A stretch of DNA of 64,000 nt from Paragonimus skrjabini miyazakii (lineage: Eukaryota > Platyhelminthes > Trematoda > Plagiorchiida > Troglotrematidae), in NCBI GenBank assembly GCA_014338405.1, contig JTDE01001366.1:62341-126340 (forward strand), written 5' to 3'. The translations under genes were made by a program, and so were the position numbers. How positions within the stretch are numbered: the stretch's first letter is position 1; every line of letters begins with the position of its first letter. The notes beneath the pieces were generated by a model. It saw only the letters and a program-made list of their open reading frames with translations, searched no databases and was not told the DNA's origin. Shown here piece by piece: positions 26,906 through 40,800 of the stretch.

Positions 26906-28654
26906 CCCGGTTACCGTGGTTTTGGTGCGATAACCAGCGGGCTGTACACAGTTGGATCAGACTTCAATCTCAGTTGCGGTCAGATTCGACAGAACGTAGT
27001 AAAGCCATGCCAGTCACATCTAGGCACGAGGTTCTAATGTGTGAATTGAAGGGAAATTCCGTCACGACTTTTGCTTTTGTAAGAGCTTATCAGAAATGCA
27101 TGCTGTTGCCATGACCAGATTTCCAACCACTGTTCACGTTTCTGTGGGACAGTCGTATTGATCAGTGAGCAGTTGACCGAATTAACATGTTTAGTCGCTG
27201 CCCGATCCTCTCGGGAAAAGGCAATTACTGCTTGTCGGCCCACACTGAATTACCCACAACTGGCACTACTGATAGAGTTGATATCAGCATCCCGAGGTAA
27301 CTGGTGCAGTGGCCAGTGAAGATGTCTAGTTGCTGTGTGGGTCGGAATATTCACCATTAGCTAGTGCTGACCAGAGCAAAGGTCAACTCTAGTGTTTCTT
27401 TCCAGAAGAAGCTAGCCGAAAACCTGTTTCAGTCAACTAATTTCTTCAATAACTGTTCCATTCATTTGTAATTCCCATAAGGTAATTTCGTCTTTTAATG
27501 GTCTGCGACACCACTTTCAACTTGGTAAGCTTGGTAAGCTTGGTAAGCCTCTTTACATCGGAATCTACGATTTCGGCGATTATGTGCATTGCCTGGAACA
27601 TACACACAGCAAGCCATTCCAGTTTCCCATTCATAGCTTATGATCCAGTAAGCTGAGCGTATTTACCAACAAGTGCATGACATTTTGGGGACACCCAATG
27701 TGCATTCAATGGTTAGAATCTAACAGTTCCAAACCGAGGCATACTGAAGAATGACCTAATGTTGAAAAATGCTCACCTGTGGTCAAAAGACCGTTATAAG
27801 AAATAGTGACCTACAAGGAGGAGGCTGATCTTTGGCGACTGGCTAATGTGTTCAACCTGGAAATGAGCACATCTACGTCGAATAATGTGTACTAATAGAT
27901 AAAGATTAACAAATTAATGATAATTATGTTCTGCAACTTCAGGGTTCTTTATAATAAAATTGACAGTGCATAATGGTCCGTGACCATAGGACCATAAAAC
28001 GATATTTATATTTGATGATCAGTTAGCAATATATTTAAGTCGTAATGTCATAATGTCAGTTATCCTGACCACATAAGTATGACCGTTGCCTGTGTTTTAT
28101 ATAAACTTAACCTACTTCACGCAAAATGCACCCTGAAACATCCAGCACTTGATTCTTTAGTTGAATGTACCAATCTGGTGAATAAAGCATTAAAGTAATT
28201 TAAATAGTGTGATCTGCGAAATACCTCCACGTGTTTCACTTCACAGTCCAAGTTACTTGAAGGACAGGGATTGGATTGCATTGTACCCTTGAATACCTGG
28301 GTCACACAGCTCTTTGAGATGAGACGTATATCGGTGTATAAGGTCCACTCGAATAGACAAAAACATGTTGGTTCGCTTTGATGTAGGGTTGGAGTTTACC
28401 AGAGTAATGATCTTGCCAAATTTATGTCACATGCAATCCAAATCAATCAAACTGACTCAACGATACCACCGAATAGTAGGCGTCAATTAATTGTGCTCAG
28501 CTATGCCTAACAGCATTCGAAAAATCGCAGAAGCCTTGCATAAGAATAACACAGCTGATTGTATTGTAAACGAGCACTACGGAATCAGTCATTCTGCTGA
28601 AGACAGCTCCTAAAGACAACCGATCATTTTGTTCTGTACTCGTTTCCCTTCTAG
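26906..28654. other. No recognised gene directly upstream of the first tektin exon
   Basis: I searched for an exon that could supply the tektin N-terminus (ending with two bases of a split codon before a GT) and found no convincing one. It contains a small 9-bp tandem repeat at 27521-27547. Confidence 0.35.
27521..27547 (+). repeat. Three tandem copies of CTTGGTAAG
   Basis: Three perfect 9-base units in a row. Each unit contains GGTAAG, a donor-like string, but no coding exon precedes them. Confidence 0.9.
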
Positions 28655-28833
28655 GCAGTGTATTTACCCACGCTACAGCGAGAAAGCCTGGAATCAAGCG
28701 ACGAAGGTGGCGACGAGGAACGCAGCTAACGAACGTTCTGAAGCTGAACAAATGCGCCTAGATACATGGCGATCGATTCATGAAGCCAATAAGCGAACAC
28801 AGGACATGCAAAACCTCAGTACACAGAAACTCA
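28655..28833 (+). CDS. Tektin exon a (first recovered)
   Basis: The acceptor is a pyrimidine-rich tract ending CTAG at 28654, and the donor is GTGAGT at 28834. The exon carries one leading base, 59 codons and one trailing base. It encodes the start of the tektin domain, with the RYSEKAW motif, an acidic/basic helical stretch, LDTWRSIHEANKRTQ and STQKL, the last aligning with the conserved (T/S)TxxLG position of TEKT3. A nearby CAG at 28656-28658 is a second possible acceptor, but it would change the upstream phase. No upstream coding exon was recognised. Confidence 0.85.
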
Positions 28834-31800
28834 GTGAGTGTAATCTGGGTGCGAACTGTGTGATATTGTGCCCGCCTATTTCACATACAGGGCTAATGTA
28901 ATGATCTGCTCAAACAGTGGGATCTTACGGACTGAGCGAATTAATACCACGCATGCGTGCGCATGGTAATTGAGCGGTGTTTCGGTTTAGTTCTCCTTAC
29001 ATATTGCAGTCCATAATTCACGTAAAACGGATCATCGGTAGGTTTGCCATAGCGTCCATACAAAAACCAACAACGCTCAACTCCGAGTGCACATGCTGCG
29101 TGACAGTAGCGATTCGGAATCAGACAATTAGCATGGGACAGATAGTGCTGTAATCAATCAGCCTGATAATCCGTAGGAGGCAGTGTAATGTGCAGAGGAA
29201 TTATGTTCATTCAGCATTGACAACATTAGCATTTTAAGAAGACAGTATCATTTGCTTGGCATTCAAAAAGAGTGGTGTACTGTGTAAACGATAATAACAG
29301 ACCCTTTTTCAAACGAACAATACATGTTCCTCCCTGCTGTTTTGTGTATAGTTGGTACATAATCCGTGTTGTATCTCTAAAGCAGACTAACGCCAGAAGA
29401 GACCGCAGTTCATCGATCCGTCAGTGGTCTCAATATGGTGGGACTGCTTCGTTCGTCATATAATTACAAAGGCCAAAGGAAACAATTAAAACCACCACCA
29501 TGAAAACTTGTACAACGAGCAAAGTAAATCGTCAGTGAATAGTTACCGTGAAATAACGGCAAAGTATGAGCAACAGTAAGATAGCGAACGTTTGAGTTTA
29601 TCGTCTGCATAGCATACTAGAAGCACAGTATCGTCAAAGTCGTCAAATATAAATCCCAAGATGGCCAGTTCACAAAGGATAATCGATCAGACCACAAAAC
29701 GACATTTGTTGTGGTGATTAAAAATAGATGTTATAGAAAGGCAAATGGCATGGTGGTCAATTAATGTAATGCAAAGAGATTCACAGAAATGTCGCATTTC
29801 TAAACGAAACGTTCACATTAAATAAATGACCAAGCAAAGGAAACGAATGTAGGTTATAATTATTAAGTTCCAACGAAAAGAAACCAACTGTTCAGAAAAC
29901 ATTACCATGGTAAACGGTACATCGCGGATAAACACCATTGCTGTTCAGCCATGAAACCAAAAAGATACTAGGTGCGACATAGTGTAACCGCTTGAGCGTC
30001 CAAAAAGCCTACTAACCACAACTGCATGGAATTATTCCCATACTGGCAGGGTTCTTCCCGCTAACAGAAAAGACTTGGCAATCTATATCTTCTTGGTCGT
30101 ATAGGTTAGGGAAGGCAAAATGGTTGGCCCATTATCCTGGAGGAAAATGCCGGACTTCTAACCTGCCGCTCTCTTACGAAACAATATTGAATGAAAGGTC
30201 TTGACCGAGAACCGTAACGGTTTCTCTTTTAGACAGACTGTGGTAATCTGCCAGCCGACATAAAAGAGAATTCAAGAGAATCTTCATTCAGTACTTCAGT
30301 GGTCACACTATATACATTTGGATCGCCCTTTTGTTCACATTCAACAAGCGGAATGAAAGAAACGAGCTGGTTCCAATAATTATATACTGAGCCTCAGAAG
30401 TAACTTACCCAGTCAACCGAGCGTCACATCCTTCCGTTTTCGTGGGTACACAAACAAGATTTATGCACTCTGATCAGCTGCTTAAACCCAAAGTCCAAAT
30501 GAATGTAAGCTCTTGTAGTGAACACCAATCTCCATTTTACACAACATACAAAGATTCAGAAATACGAAACTGTTATGTTTAACTTCATATCAACAATTTT
30601 CAATGATTTTATTTTAAACGTCAGAAAACCGCATGCAGGATATTGAATATTGGCGGAACGAGCTGTCCTCGGAAATTCGGACAATGGACCAAGAACAAGA
30701 TAAACTCAAGGTAGTAGCCTGTTCATAACGCAGTCCATTCGTGTTTTGCAAACAAGCATCGTGTTTTTTTGAAAATCTTGGTTATGAAAAGCGAAATATT
30801 TACTCATAGGATCGTTACTTTCTATGAGACGCGTTACCAACGCACTTAGTTCGTCTGGTAACTTAAGATAAGCACTCTGACAAGGTATACTGTTTCACCG
30901 AGGATTTCTCAACCCTGTAATCTGCTTTCACGTAGTGTCCGTCCGAATGAACACCGAAATACATCTACTCACCCACTGTTCAATCGGCTTGGTATCTTAC
31001 AAATAACTGTCTTTTAGTGGCACGGTTCAGTGTCTTTTGAACAGAGCTAGTGTGAACGGTAAAAATGCTAACAGAATGAGTCAGCAGACTAACCGGTACC
31101 GAGGTCTTAAAGGGCAGTTCATTAATCGCGGTTCTTGTTATCGGTTGGGTTGGCTGAATAATAACAGCAGCATCAGCTTCTACCAAGTGCATAGTTCGAC
31201 GTCGAGCAATCGGATATAGATGTTCACGACAGAGTTTCAATTGTCGCACATCTGAAAAAGGCTAACTAACCCGGTGTAGTGAAAGAAAGTGTTTTTGTGA
31301 TCGCATATGTTTTAAAAAACAGATGTCTTGGGTTAACTGGTTGATCGGTAGTGATATAACGGAAAGCATCAGTGGGGGTCACTCGAAGTACGGAGTGCAA
31401 GAACGTGCACCCATGCTCAGTTCCTAGTCCAGAACCTTATAAAACCGCAAGAAGCTGACAAGGTGCGCTATGTATTTAACTCTGCGCACAACTAACCCAA
31501 ATAACCAGGGTTTCTGGAAAGTGCCGTTGATCGACGTGAGTATCCTAAATAACACTTAATCAATTCTCGCTGTAATCAAATTAGTGTCATCAAAATCTCA
31601 ACTGTCATTTTCTTTTACTTACAAAGGTGCCTTCAACAAATTGATGGGAATAAAATCACATTATTGAGTCAAGCATCCTGAGTAATTTCGTTCATTAGGG
31701 AGTATCATGGTTAAGTGGTATGTGCGCAATACCACAACAATCCAGTGGGGGAAGCACGTAGCAATCTGTGAAAACAAGTAGAGTACATAACAGATCTTCT

Positions 31801-34800
31801 CAGTCTCTAAATAACGCAATGCCGACAGTAATCTCAGTATGATGCAAATGATGCTATGCGAAGTCTAAAATAAAGCAGAAAGGCTTGGAACTTCGGCTTG
31901 ATATCTGTTATAGTCGGCTCATTTATACATATATATTTATATATATATATATACTGCAATGATTTGGTTGATATGATTTGAACAGCACTCATGGTCGTCG
32001 TTGGGCAATTGCAGATAATTAACTGATTTCAATATGATTGGAAAATCTCAATTGGGAGGTTACGGTTTGTAATATAAAACAGCGCTATTGTCTTTCCTAA
32101 GAGCTATTAGGCAAATTAAACATTGTTCACAAGTAAATGTGGCTGAGCATGTAGGTGCGTTATCGATCCATGCCTAATGTGTGGTCAGTGATGCAGTTGT
32201 CAACAAATTTTTCTTATATGGAAATAAACAGGAACCTCAATCCTAGTCGTGGCAAAGGTACATATTATTGGTGTGCTCTACTAAGAGAGAAAATCGATCC
32301 AAGGTCCCATCATACAACGATAATTCCCTAAGCAGGGATGAAAGTAGATCACTGAGAGTGCTGGGATTGCTTATCTTGAGAGCGCTGAGTAACCATAAGT
32401 TTAATTTACTGCTAGAGGACTGAAAAAGACAAAATTGTGTTTATTAAAATGCCACCGTATAAGTTACTGAAGTTGTAAACAGAGAGACGAGCTGGCTGCT
32501 TGAGTTGTTTGAAAATTTGTCTTGTTTCAACTTATAACTTTCAATTCCATGATTCAGTTAAGATAAGTACTAACGGTATGCCTTTGAGGCAGGGTTTTTC
32601 GTATGAGCAGTTTATTTCGCCGTGTCAAAAGAACCATCTAAATTGATTAAGCCAGAGCTAGTCCTGAACAGTCCATGTGTCATTCGAATTTATCGACTTT
32701 ACTCCAGTGCACAATGAAGCAAATAAGCTCTCGTCTTATTTTTGGTTGTAGTACATTCCTCTAGGTAACACCGAACGTCCCGTGAAAGTATGCAACACGT
32801 CCAGACGAAACAGTCGGATCACCAGTAGATGAAATCGAACAGCAACTTTATGGGTGTCCTTTCATTGGTTCGTTCCAGTGCACCGGAATACTACATCACC
32901 ATGAGGGTGAAATGACGATGGAATCATCATTAAGCTCTGTTTTTTAATGGTTTCATGGCACGTCAAGAGATTAATCGATTGTTATAAACTGATCCATGTT
33001 TGCTGATCTGTAAATAGTTTTTGAGAAACCGAATTATTGGCGTCGAACAGTGGACAGCAATAAGGCGAAGTGGAACCATTTGTTTGATCCCATAACTCGT
33101 CAAACTAACAAGGTGATGTTTACATATACAATGTTATTGTCAATATTAAGAAACGAGTGCGTAAAAATGCGATTTACATTTGAGTTAGGGACTACTGGTA
33201 GGAGCAAACACACTTGTAAGTGTAAATTTAATAGCAATTCAGTCAATGTAAAGATACCGTTTACTGGATTCATCGTGAATGAATTAAATTCTATATGCAA
33301 ATCTCATACCCACAGGAAAAACTGCGTATTATGGAAATGACAAAATGCCATATAAAGAAACCATTGCGTATAGCTGAAGAATGCCTGACAAATCGGGAAA
33401 GAAGACACGGAATAGATGAAGTAAAGGATGCTGTTGAACGTGCCCTCAACAAGGTAAGCGTGGGTATGTAGTATCCCAGTTATCTTTGATATGAAGCCTA
33501 GTATAAACATTCTACCAAATATCCAATGGAACGTTGTTTGTCTAGTCAAACATTGTATTCCAATAGTGATTGTATTTAAACCATTTACATTTCCAGCAAC
33601 AGTTGCTGAACATAACTAAACTGCAGCAATGATGAAACAGAACGGAAGAACAGGAAAACATATGTGGATAACTGAATATGAAATTATGAGTGGACGGATA
33701 AGGGAACATAAGCGATGAGCATTGGTATCCGATTTTTGAGCTTATAGTGATTGGTAGGTTGTGTCAAAATGATTAAGTCTCATTCAGATAGAAGAGACCA
33801 AAGAGACGAATGGATGACACTTACTTCAAAAGCAAAACCTACTTAAATACAAATATCCAGTCATTGTCATTAAGTGCTGCCAACAGTGCCCTCTATTACG
33901 CCCGTTTTCATCTCCTTAGACGGGCTAAAAGTTAAAACAGCGCTGTTTGTCTGTTAAGTAAGCGCATGTCTCCGTCGTCCCACACCCGAAGAAAGGCAGA
34001 ATATTCTGTAAATCGAATTTTGCAACCCACTGTGCCATAAGGAAACCACTCCACACACCTAACCATGAACATAAATTGATCACATTGGCATCAGTTACCA
34101 GCGCCACCAAGCCGCTAATGATCGTCGTTCACTTTATCATTGTCACCCTGAATTATTTCAAGCCGTTGCTGCCTCATTCTTCGTTTTATTCGCTCAGATT
34201 TCATCCGATCTCAGGTGTAAAGTGACTAATTAGAAATTTTACCATCAGGTTGTGCGTAGCACATATCAGATAATACTGGCAGTCAAACCGCTCGGATGGT
34301 AGTAGCGAAATGATTAAAATGAACACTCAGTGGCTATCTGAACTTGTTACGAAGTGACCTGCTCCAAAAAGACATCGCCCACACCACAGACACCGGTGAC
34401 TTGATGGCTTGATTGAACTCTTTTAGAAGCAACTCAACTGGTTTGAGCCAGCCCATACAGTTGATAGGACGGACCTAGTGAGTTTAATTAATTCCCGACG
34501 TTCCACTGTCGGAAACAGAAACTTAAAATATTATAGCATTAGAATGCTTCCGAGTTAGACATACTTTCTCAAGGCTGTTTTAACGATGACAACGAGAGAT
34601 TCACCTCTGAACCGACCATACTTATCCGCTACATATGGGAGATTGAAAAATAGCCTCATTATGGGCGTTTGCTAGCAATCATTCTCAACATCAAAAAGGT
34701 TTCAGGACACCATGTGACAATCAGAGTTATTAGCCTCTTTTTTGTAGCATGCAAGATATTGCAGGTTTCATAGCGCTGCGGTTTAAGTCACAATAGATTC

Positions 34801-37800
34801 TGGTCGGGCTCATAGTTGTTAGGAGTGAATGAATGAATGAATACGCGGGGAGATATACCAGATGCTCTAGTTAAACGCCACATGAAGGAGATTGCATAAA
34901 ATAAGCTGTCGTAATTAAACATTCTGAATTCAGTTATTTTAATGGTCTGATATAGTTAATTGTAACAAGTTCGCGACGGTGGCAGCTCCAGATGGCATAT
35001 CAGAGAGCCGAGTCTAAGGAAGATTTAATTCCAAAATTTACACGACACTCAGATGAGGCATGAGGTTAAAATGCTCCAGTGTCTGTCACAAAGCAAAGAT
35101 GTGATCAATAAACCTTGGCCAGTTAGAAAACTCGCCAGCTCTGGCATTTAGTTATGTCTGTTTCAGAAGTAGCTGCATTATGAAGTCGGCAAAATCTTTG
35201 ATGCGACGGAGATAAGGCCAATGTAGATGTGATTATTACACGGTGTTTTGGCACCCCATTTTGAAGTTGGGAATTACTACCGAAAACCATCAACTGCTAG
35301 ACTCCTCCTCAGTCCCCTCATGTGCCAAAGTAGTATGGTCGAATCAGAGGTCATTCTCTCATTGCCTACATATATATTCGTTGATCAGGCGAGCGGGACG
35401 AGATTTTTAATCGTTTCATCTATTCGGTTAGTGTTATGTCATCTGATTTTAATATCGCTGACAAGGTGTACATGAGGATAGCAAAAAAATGCAGTACGTT
35501 CACGAATTTATGTGAAATTGCAAACACTCGGTTTTCCATTAAAACAAGGTTGTGCAATGCATTTGTGTCTTCAGTCCTGCTACGTGGATCATAGACCTGA
35601 CCCATTCTTGCTGAGGATGTATATAGACCGTCCGTATTTGAACGACGTTTTCTCCGTTATTTAGCCCGCATCAAACGAACTAACTGCGTAAGCAAGGTAA
35701 CAACCCGTCAGCACGTATTTAGGGAAGGTAGGAGTAATCAAAAGATAACCAAGATAACAAAAACGCAGAGCCCTCGTTGGTTGCTTATTTAGCCGCCCTC
35801 TGATTGGCCGCGACTGACCTTGACCACTTACTTGTCTCACACGTTATTTAAAACATTGAGTTCCCTTAATACATTTAGTCAAAACAGCGAGATGTTAACA
35901 TTTCGATTTTACGTTGGCGACTGATGAGAGTAAATCGAAATGTTAACATCTCGCGATATATGTCTTCACATGCTATTAGCTACAATCCCGTTTTTTTTGG
36001 CCATTTGTATTTCATTAAATCAATAACACATGGTGCGTTAACACGTGTTCTGTCTCTATTCACGCTATCGGTTGTGTGCGTCTACTACTGCCGCGTAGTT
36101 GATTACCAAATTTTATTAGTTAGCGACGTGGAAAAGATACCTACAATGTTACATCTACTTGCACAGCTTCCGTATGTTGATTGTGAAAAGCTGTCACCAT
36201 CTTCTGAAAACCGCTGGAAGCAGACATTTTTGGATTATTTGGAATTATTGCCGGTGTTGCGACAAAATACCGCACTTTCAGAGACCCACACAACTAAATA
36301 ACTGGGATAGTTCCTGGGCGATGAGGGCCAACAAAATTTTGATGCACTACACACTAGCAGTAAAGAGAATATAACTGACGCTTTGAATCTACCGAGTTGT
36401 GGGGAACACGCCAACATACTTGCACTGCGAGATACTTCTTCACGAATTTGCATCAAGCTCCAGATGAGTGTGAATAATTGCATTACATGCATTCAACAAG
36501 AGATTCCTGCCACCAAATTCAGAAAAGAAATTACTCTGCAGTGCTTGATTTCGGGTATCTAGAGCGAACCAGTACGTGAACGACTAGTCAGAAAACGAAT
36601 CAACTTTAACCTGGGAGGAAGCTGGCGCAATTATTCGACAACGGAAAAGCATTACCAACCATTTGGCCCCGTTTTCAAATTGTTGTCAAATCAATTGATA
36701 GCAAACGGAAGACCTCAAGCAAATCATTTATAGGCTGTCGACATAGAGGCCAGCACTCCTTGGCCAATGAGTGCCGCCACGAGCAGACAGCTTGCTACGC
36801 ATGTGGAAAAATTGGGCATCTGGCTCGCTTGTGTCGCGAAAGAGTTTATCGACTGCCAATGTCAAAATCACCGGTAGAACTAATAAAATTAATCGAAGTT
36901 GCCATTCGAGGCGACCTCGTGTTTGACACCATTTGGAGTGTTATGACTGATAACTGCTGTCCACCTTCATTCTATTCCGTACAAATGAAATTCGAGGTAC
37001 AGCCCATTCACATGCAGATTGATACTGCAGCTACCGTAACAACAATAAGTGCTGAATCTGTCAAAATTCGCCAAAACCTTCCGCGTGTCAATCGACTTTG
37101 CGCACATGTACTAGACAGCCGATTTCTGTACTGGAAAAGTGTACCATCTGCGTTCAGTATGACGGTGCAAACGGAATTTTACCTGTGTACTTAATGGCTT
37201 AGGATTGCCCTAACCTGTTCGGACGGGACTGGACCAAATGTTTGCTAGGTACACTAGATAGCGTTAAAACCATTGCAGAACAACCGATATTAGAGGCTAT
37301 TCCGTCCAAATACACCGACATGTTTGAGGATAAACGTGGCAAACTAGATGGATTCCAAGCCAACATAAGACTGATCGCTATTTTCTAACCTCGTTTCTTC
37401 AGAACACGGACTTTGCCTTGTTCCCTAGTGCCCGACTCGGTTACAAAGGGAATTCATCATTAGCCCCATGCAACATGGTGAAGGAGGGCACCCCAATCGT
37501 TCCTACTGTCGAACCAGATGGATCTGTGCGAATCTGTGGTGATTATAAACTAACCGTGAACCGTGCTTCTATACTGGACAAGTACCCTTTGTGCACTACA
37601 TTCGCCGGTGACGAAACATTTACGGAAATTGGCCTTAGTCATGCTTACTTCCAAGTGGAACTGTATAAGTCCTCCCGTTTTTGCACAATTACTACACACA
37701 GATCTTTTTCAATGCACACGACTACCGTTTGGTATTAATTCGACCTCTGTAATTTTTCAAAGGATTATAGACAACCTGGTAAAAGATGTTTCATTCGCCT

Positions 37801-40800
37801 GTGCATATTCAGATGACAACTTTATTACTGAGCTCATAGCATCGGAACATTTACAAACCCTGGTGTTTGACCGCCTTCAGCAAGTCAGATTAAAGCTATA
37901 GAAGTCGAAATGTGAGTACTTCGCCGACTCTGGTCGTTATCTCGGATACCGATTTGATAAAAACGAGCTGCAGATGTATGATGACAAACCGCAACCCATT
38001 CTCGATGCACCGGAACCTAGGAATAAAGTTGGGATCCGTTCATTTATTGGAATGTTACCACACTACCGCCGTTTCCTACCACATGCTTCCACAACACTTT
38101 CATCCTCTGTATACGTTGTTACACAAAAATACACCCTAGGTTTGGGGTTTAATGAAACGTCAGGTGTTTGCTGGTGCAAAAAGAAGTTGAGCGCTTCATT
38201 TCTCGTCCATTACGATTCACGCAAACAATTAACAATGCAGCATGATGCGTCACCACGAGGGGTTGGAGCAGTACTTTGCCGTCGAATGGAAGACTGTTCT
38301 CTCAGATCAATCGCCTCTGCCTCATAAACCTTAAAACCATCCGAAGAAAGCTACTCTCAGCTAGACAAAGAGACCTTAGCTAAAACGTCTGGGATCAAAC
38401 GCCTTCATCAATACGTCTAGAGACAGTATTGCGAGATCCATACGAAACACAAGCCGCTGTTGGCATTACTAGATGAGAAAGGAATTCAGCATGTCCTCCC
38501 TCGGAATGTAGAGATGAGCGTTACTTCTAAGCGCCCATTGCCAAAACCCTCTTCACGTCAGTGGAATCAGCAACATTACGGCTGATGCTTTGAGACATCC
38601 CTCTCTAACCAACCCGACGACAACAAAGAATGAACCACCCGAATCAGTCAAGGTCATGCAACACTTGGACACAACGCCGATTCGGAATGAGCAGATAAAG
38701 CGGTTAACGTATTACGATCTAGTGCTGTTGGAAATGAAGTATTTTTTGATAATTAGATGACCTGTGGAAGTTATTCCTGAGTTGAAGCCAAGCGTGATTT
38801 GGAAGGATAAATTAGGTTTACACGACGGTTATATCTTCTAGGGCCCCAATAATTCCGCCACACAAGGTGCGATAATTTCTCGAAGAACTGCATAATGCCC
38901 TTCCTGGAGTAACATGAAGGCCTTGACAAGGGGTTGCTACTGGTGGCCGATTACCGATTTATATATTGAACACTTTTCGAAGTCATATGAGGTAGGCCAG
39001 AAATACCAACAAAATAATTCCCCCGGAATAATAAACCGTTGGCGTTGGCCGGAGAAATCATGGCAACGACTACACGTGGACTACTTCGGCTCGATTAATG
39101 GTGTGATGAATATGCTTGTAATTGATGCTCACTGTAAAAGGATGGATGTCTATCGCGTCGCACATTATAATTCACAGTCCCCGATAACTAGGATGCGATC
39201 TTCGTTTGTGACATTCAGAATACCTGAGACAATCTGTACTGACAACGGAGCTCTTCTTATTAGTGAAGAGTACTAACAGTTTCTGCGTAACAATGGGATG
39301 TAGCACATAAAGTCTGCATCATACCACCATGCGTCAAACAGTCTGGCTGGACGTGTAGTTCAGATTGTCAAGGAAAGCCTTTTCAAGCAGCGCTCTGGAA
39401 CAGTACAAACCAAATTAGACCGATTTTTGTTCATGTACAGGCTAACTTCAACTGAGTCGACATGGAAATTCCCTGCGGAACTAACATGTGGTAAAAACTT
39501 ACGAACGAGATTGCATGTACTTTTTCCAAATCCTTGCAGCTACGTAGAAACAAAACAAGAGAAGATGTGTGTCCGATTACATGACGAGGGAAATACAGGT
39601 GAAGGAAGCGTATCTAGTATATACCTCGGCACTGGCAGCCAGACCGATTATCTCATTCAACGGTCCACCCATGATTACTCCACATCTGAAGGACAAAGTG
39701 CCGGTCCACAACTTATCCGTATTGATTTACTCATTTGTTTACGATTGCTCAGCGAACTACGCGGATCGTGCGACTCAGCACTTGTCTAGAAGGATCAGAG
39801 ATCATCCAAAATGGATCGGAACAGGTGAGAGAAAATCAATCACGAGTGTCACTGTAGGTCACCTGACTGACAGCGATCATCAGGTCAACATAGGACGATC
39901 ACTCACGGTTATCTACAGGGTTCCACCGAATCGGTCAAAACCCGTTCGTCGGCGAATGTTGGCCACTACCGAGGCCACTGACATTCAACTACGTAATTCA
40001 ACCTTGTTTGGACAGAAAAACTTCGTTCAATCACTTCAACTGCTTTCGCCATTAGCCGACTCACCCGATCGATATACAGGCAGTTGACACTCAATCGGTG
40101 TACACAATCACAAACCTGAGACGGTGTGTATTCTGACTAATATCAAGCCTCGCATGCAACTGTTTTTGGTTTTATTTTCCTTCATAACTGTAACAGCCTG
40201 ATGAGATTTTATCGAAAACATGTTTACTATACTTCGTGTGCTATGGTTCAGTGGGAGTTGTCGAAATAATAGGACTGGATAATTGACAACACGACTGATA
40301 GTGCGAGTATATAGACAGAACAAGTGTTAACGCACCATGTGTTATTGATTTAATGACATGCAAATGGCCAAAACAGCCTGGAATTGTAGCCAATAAAATG
40401 TGAGACAAGTAAGTGGTCAAGGTCAGTCGCGGCCAATCAGAGGTCGGCTAAATAAGCATTTCGTTCGGCATTCCATATGCTACATCCCTCTCCCTCTCAA
40501 CGATCATGATAAGCTTCAAGTTGATATCGGTCTACTGGGTATGGCATGCGCTGTGACCGTCAGAGCTCCGCAGACGCATCTGTGGTTGTCGCTTGTGTCA
40601 AAACAGACTGTTCTGGATCTGTCTGTCAACCAGTTGGGCTCAAGCGCCTGTGTAGTGCGATGTCGGACATGATCTAAATATCGACGGGCAATGCGGCCGT
40701 CAGTCAACTGCAAGTCCGAACGGTTCTCTGCAGGATTAATGACTGTAGCCGGCTGCCAACTTTCCTCGTGAGATAACCTGGTACACACTGGATCCGCTTC

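Noticed and set aside
26743..27114. Open frames crossing the N run
   Set aside because: They exist only because the gap was translated as X.
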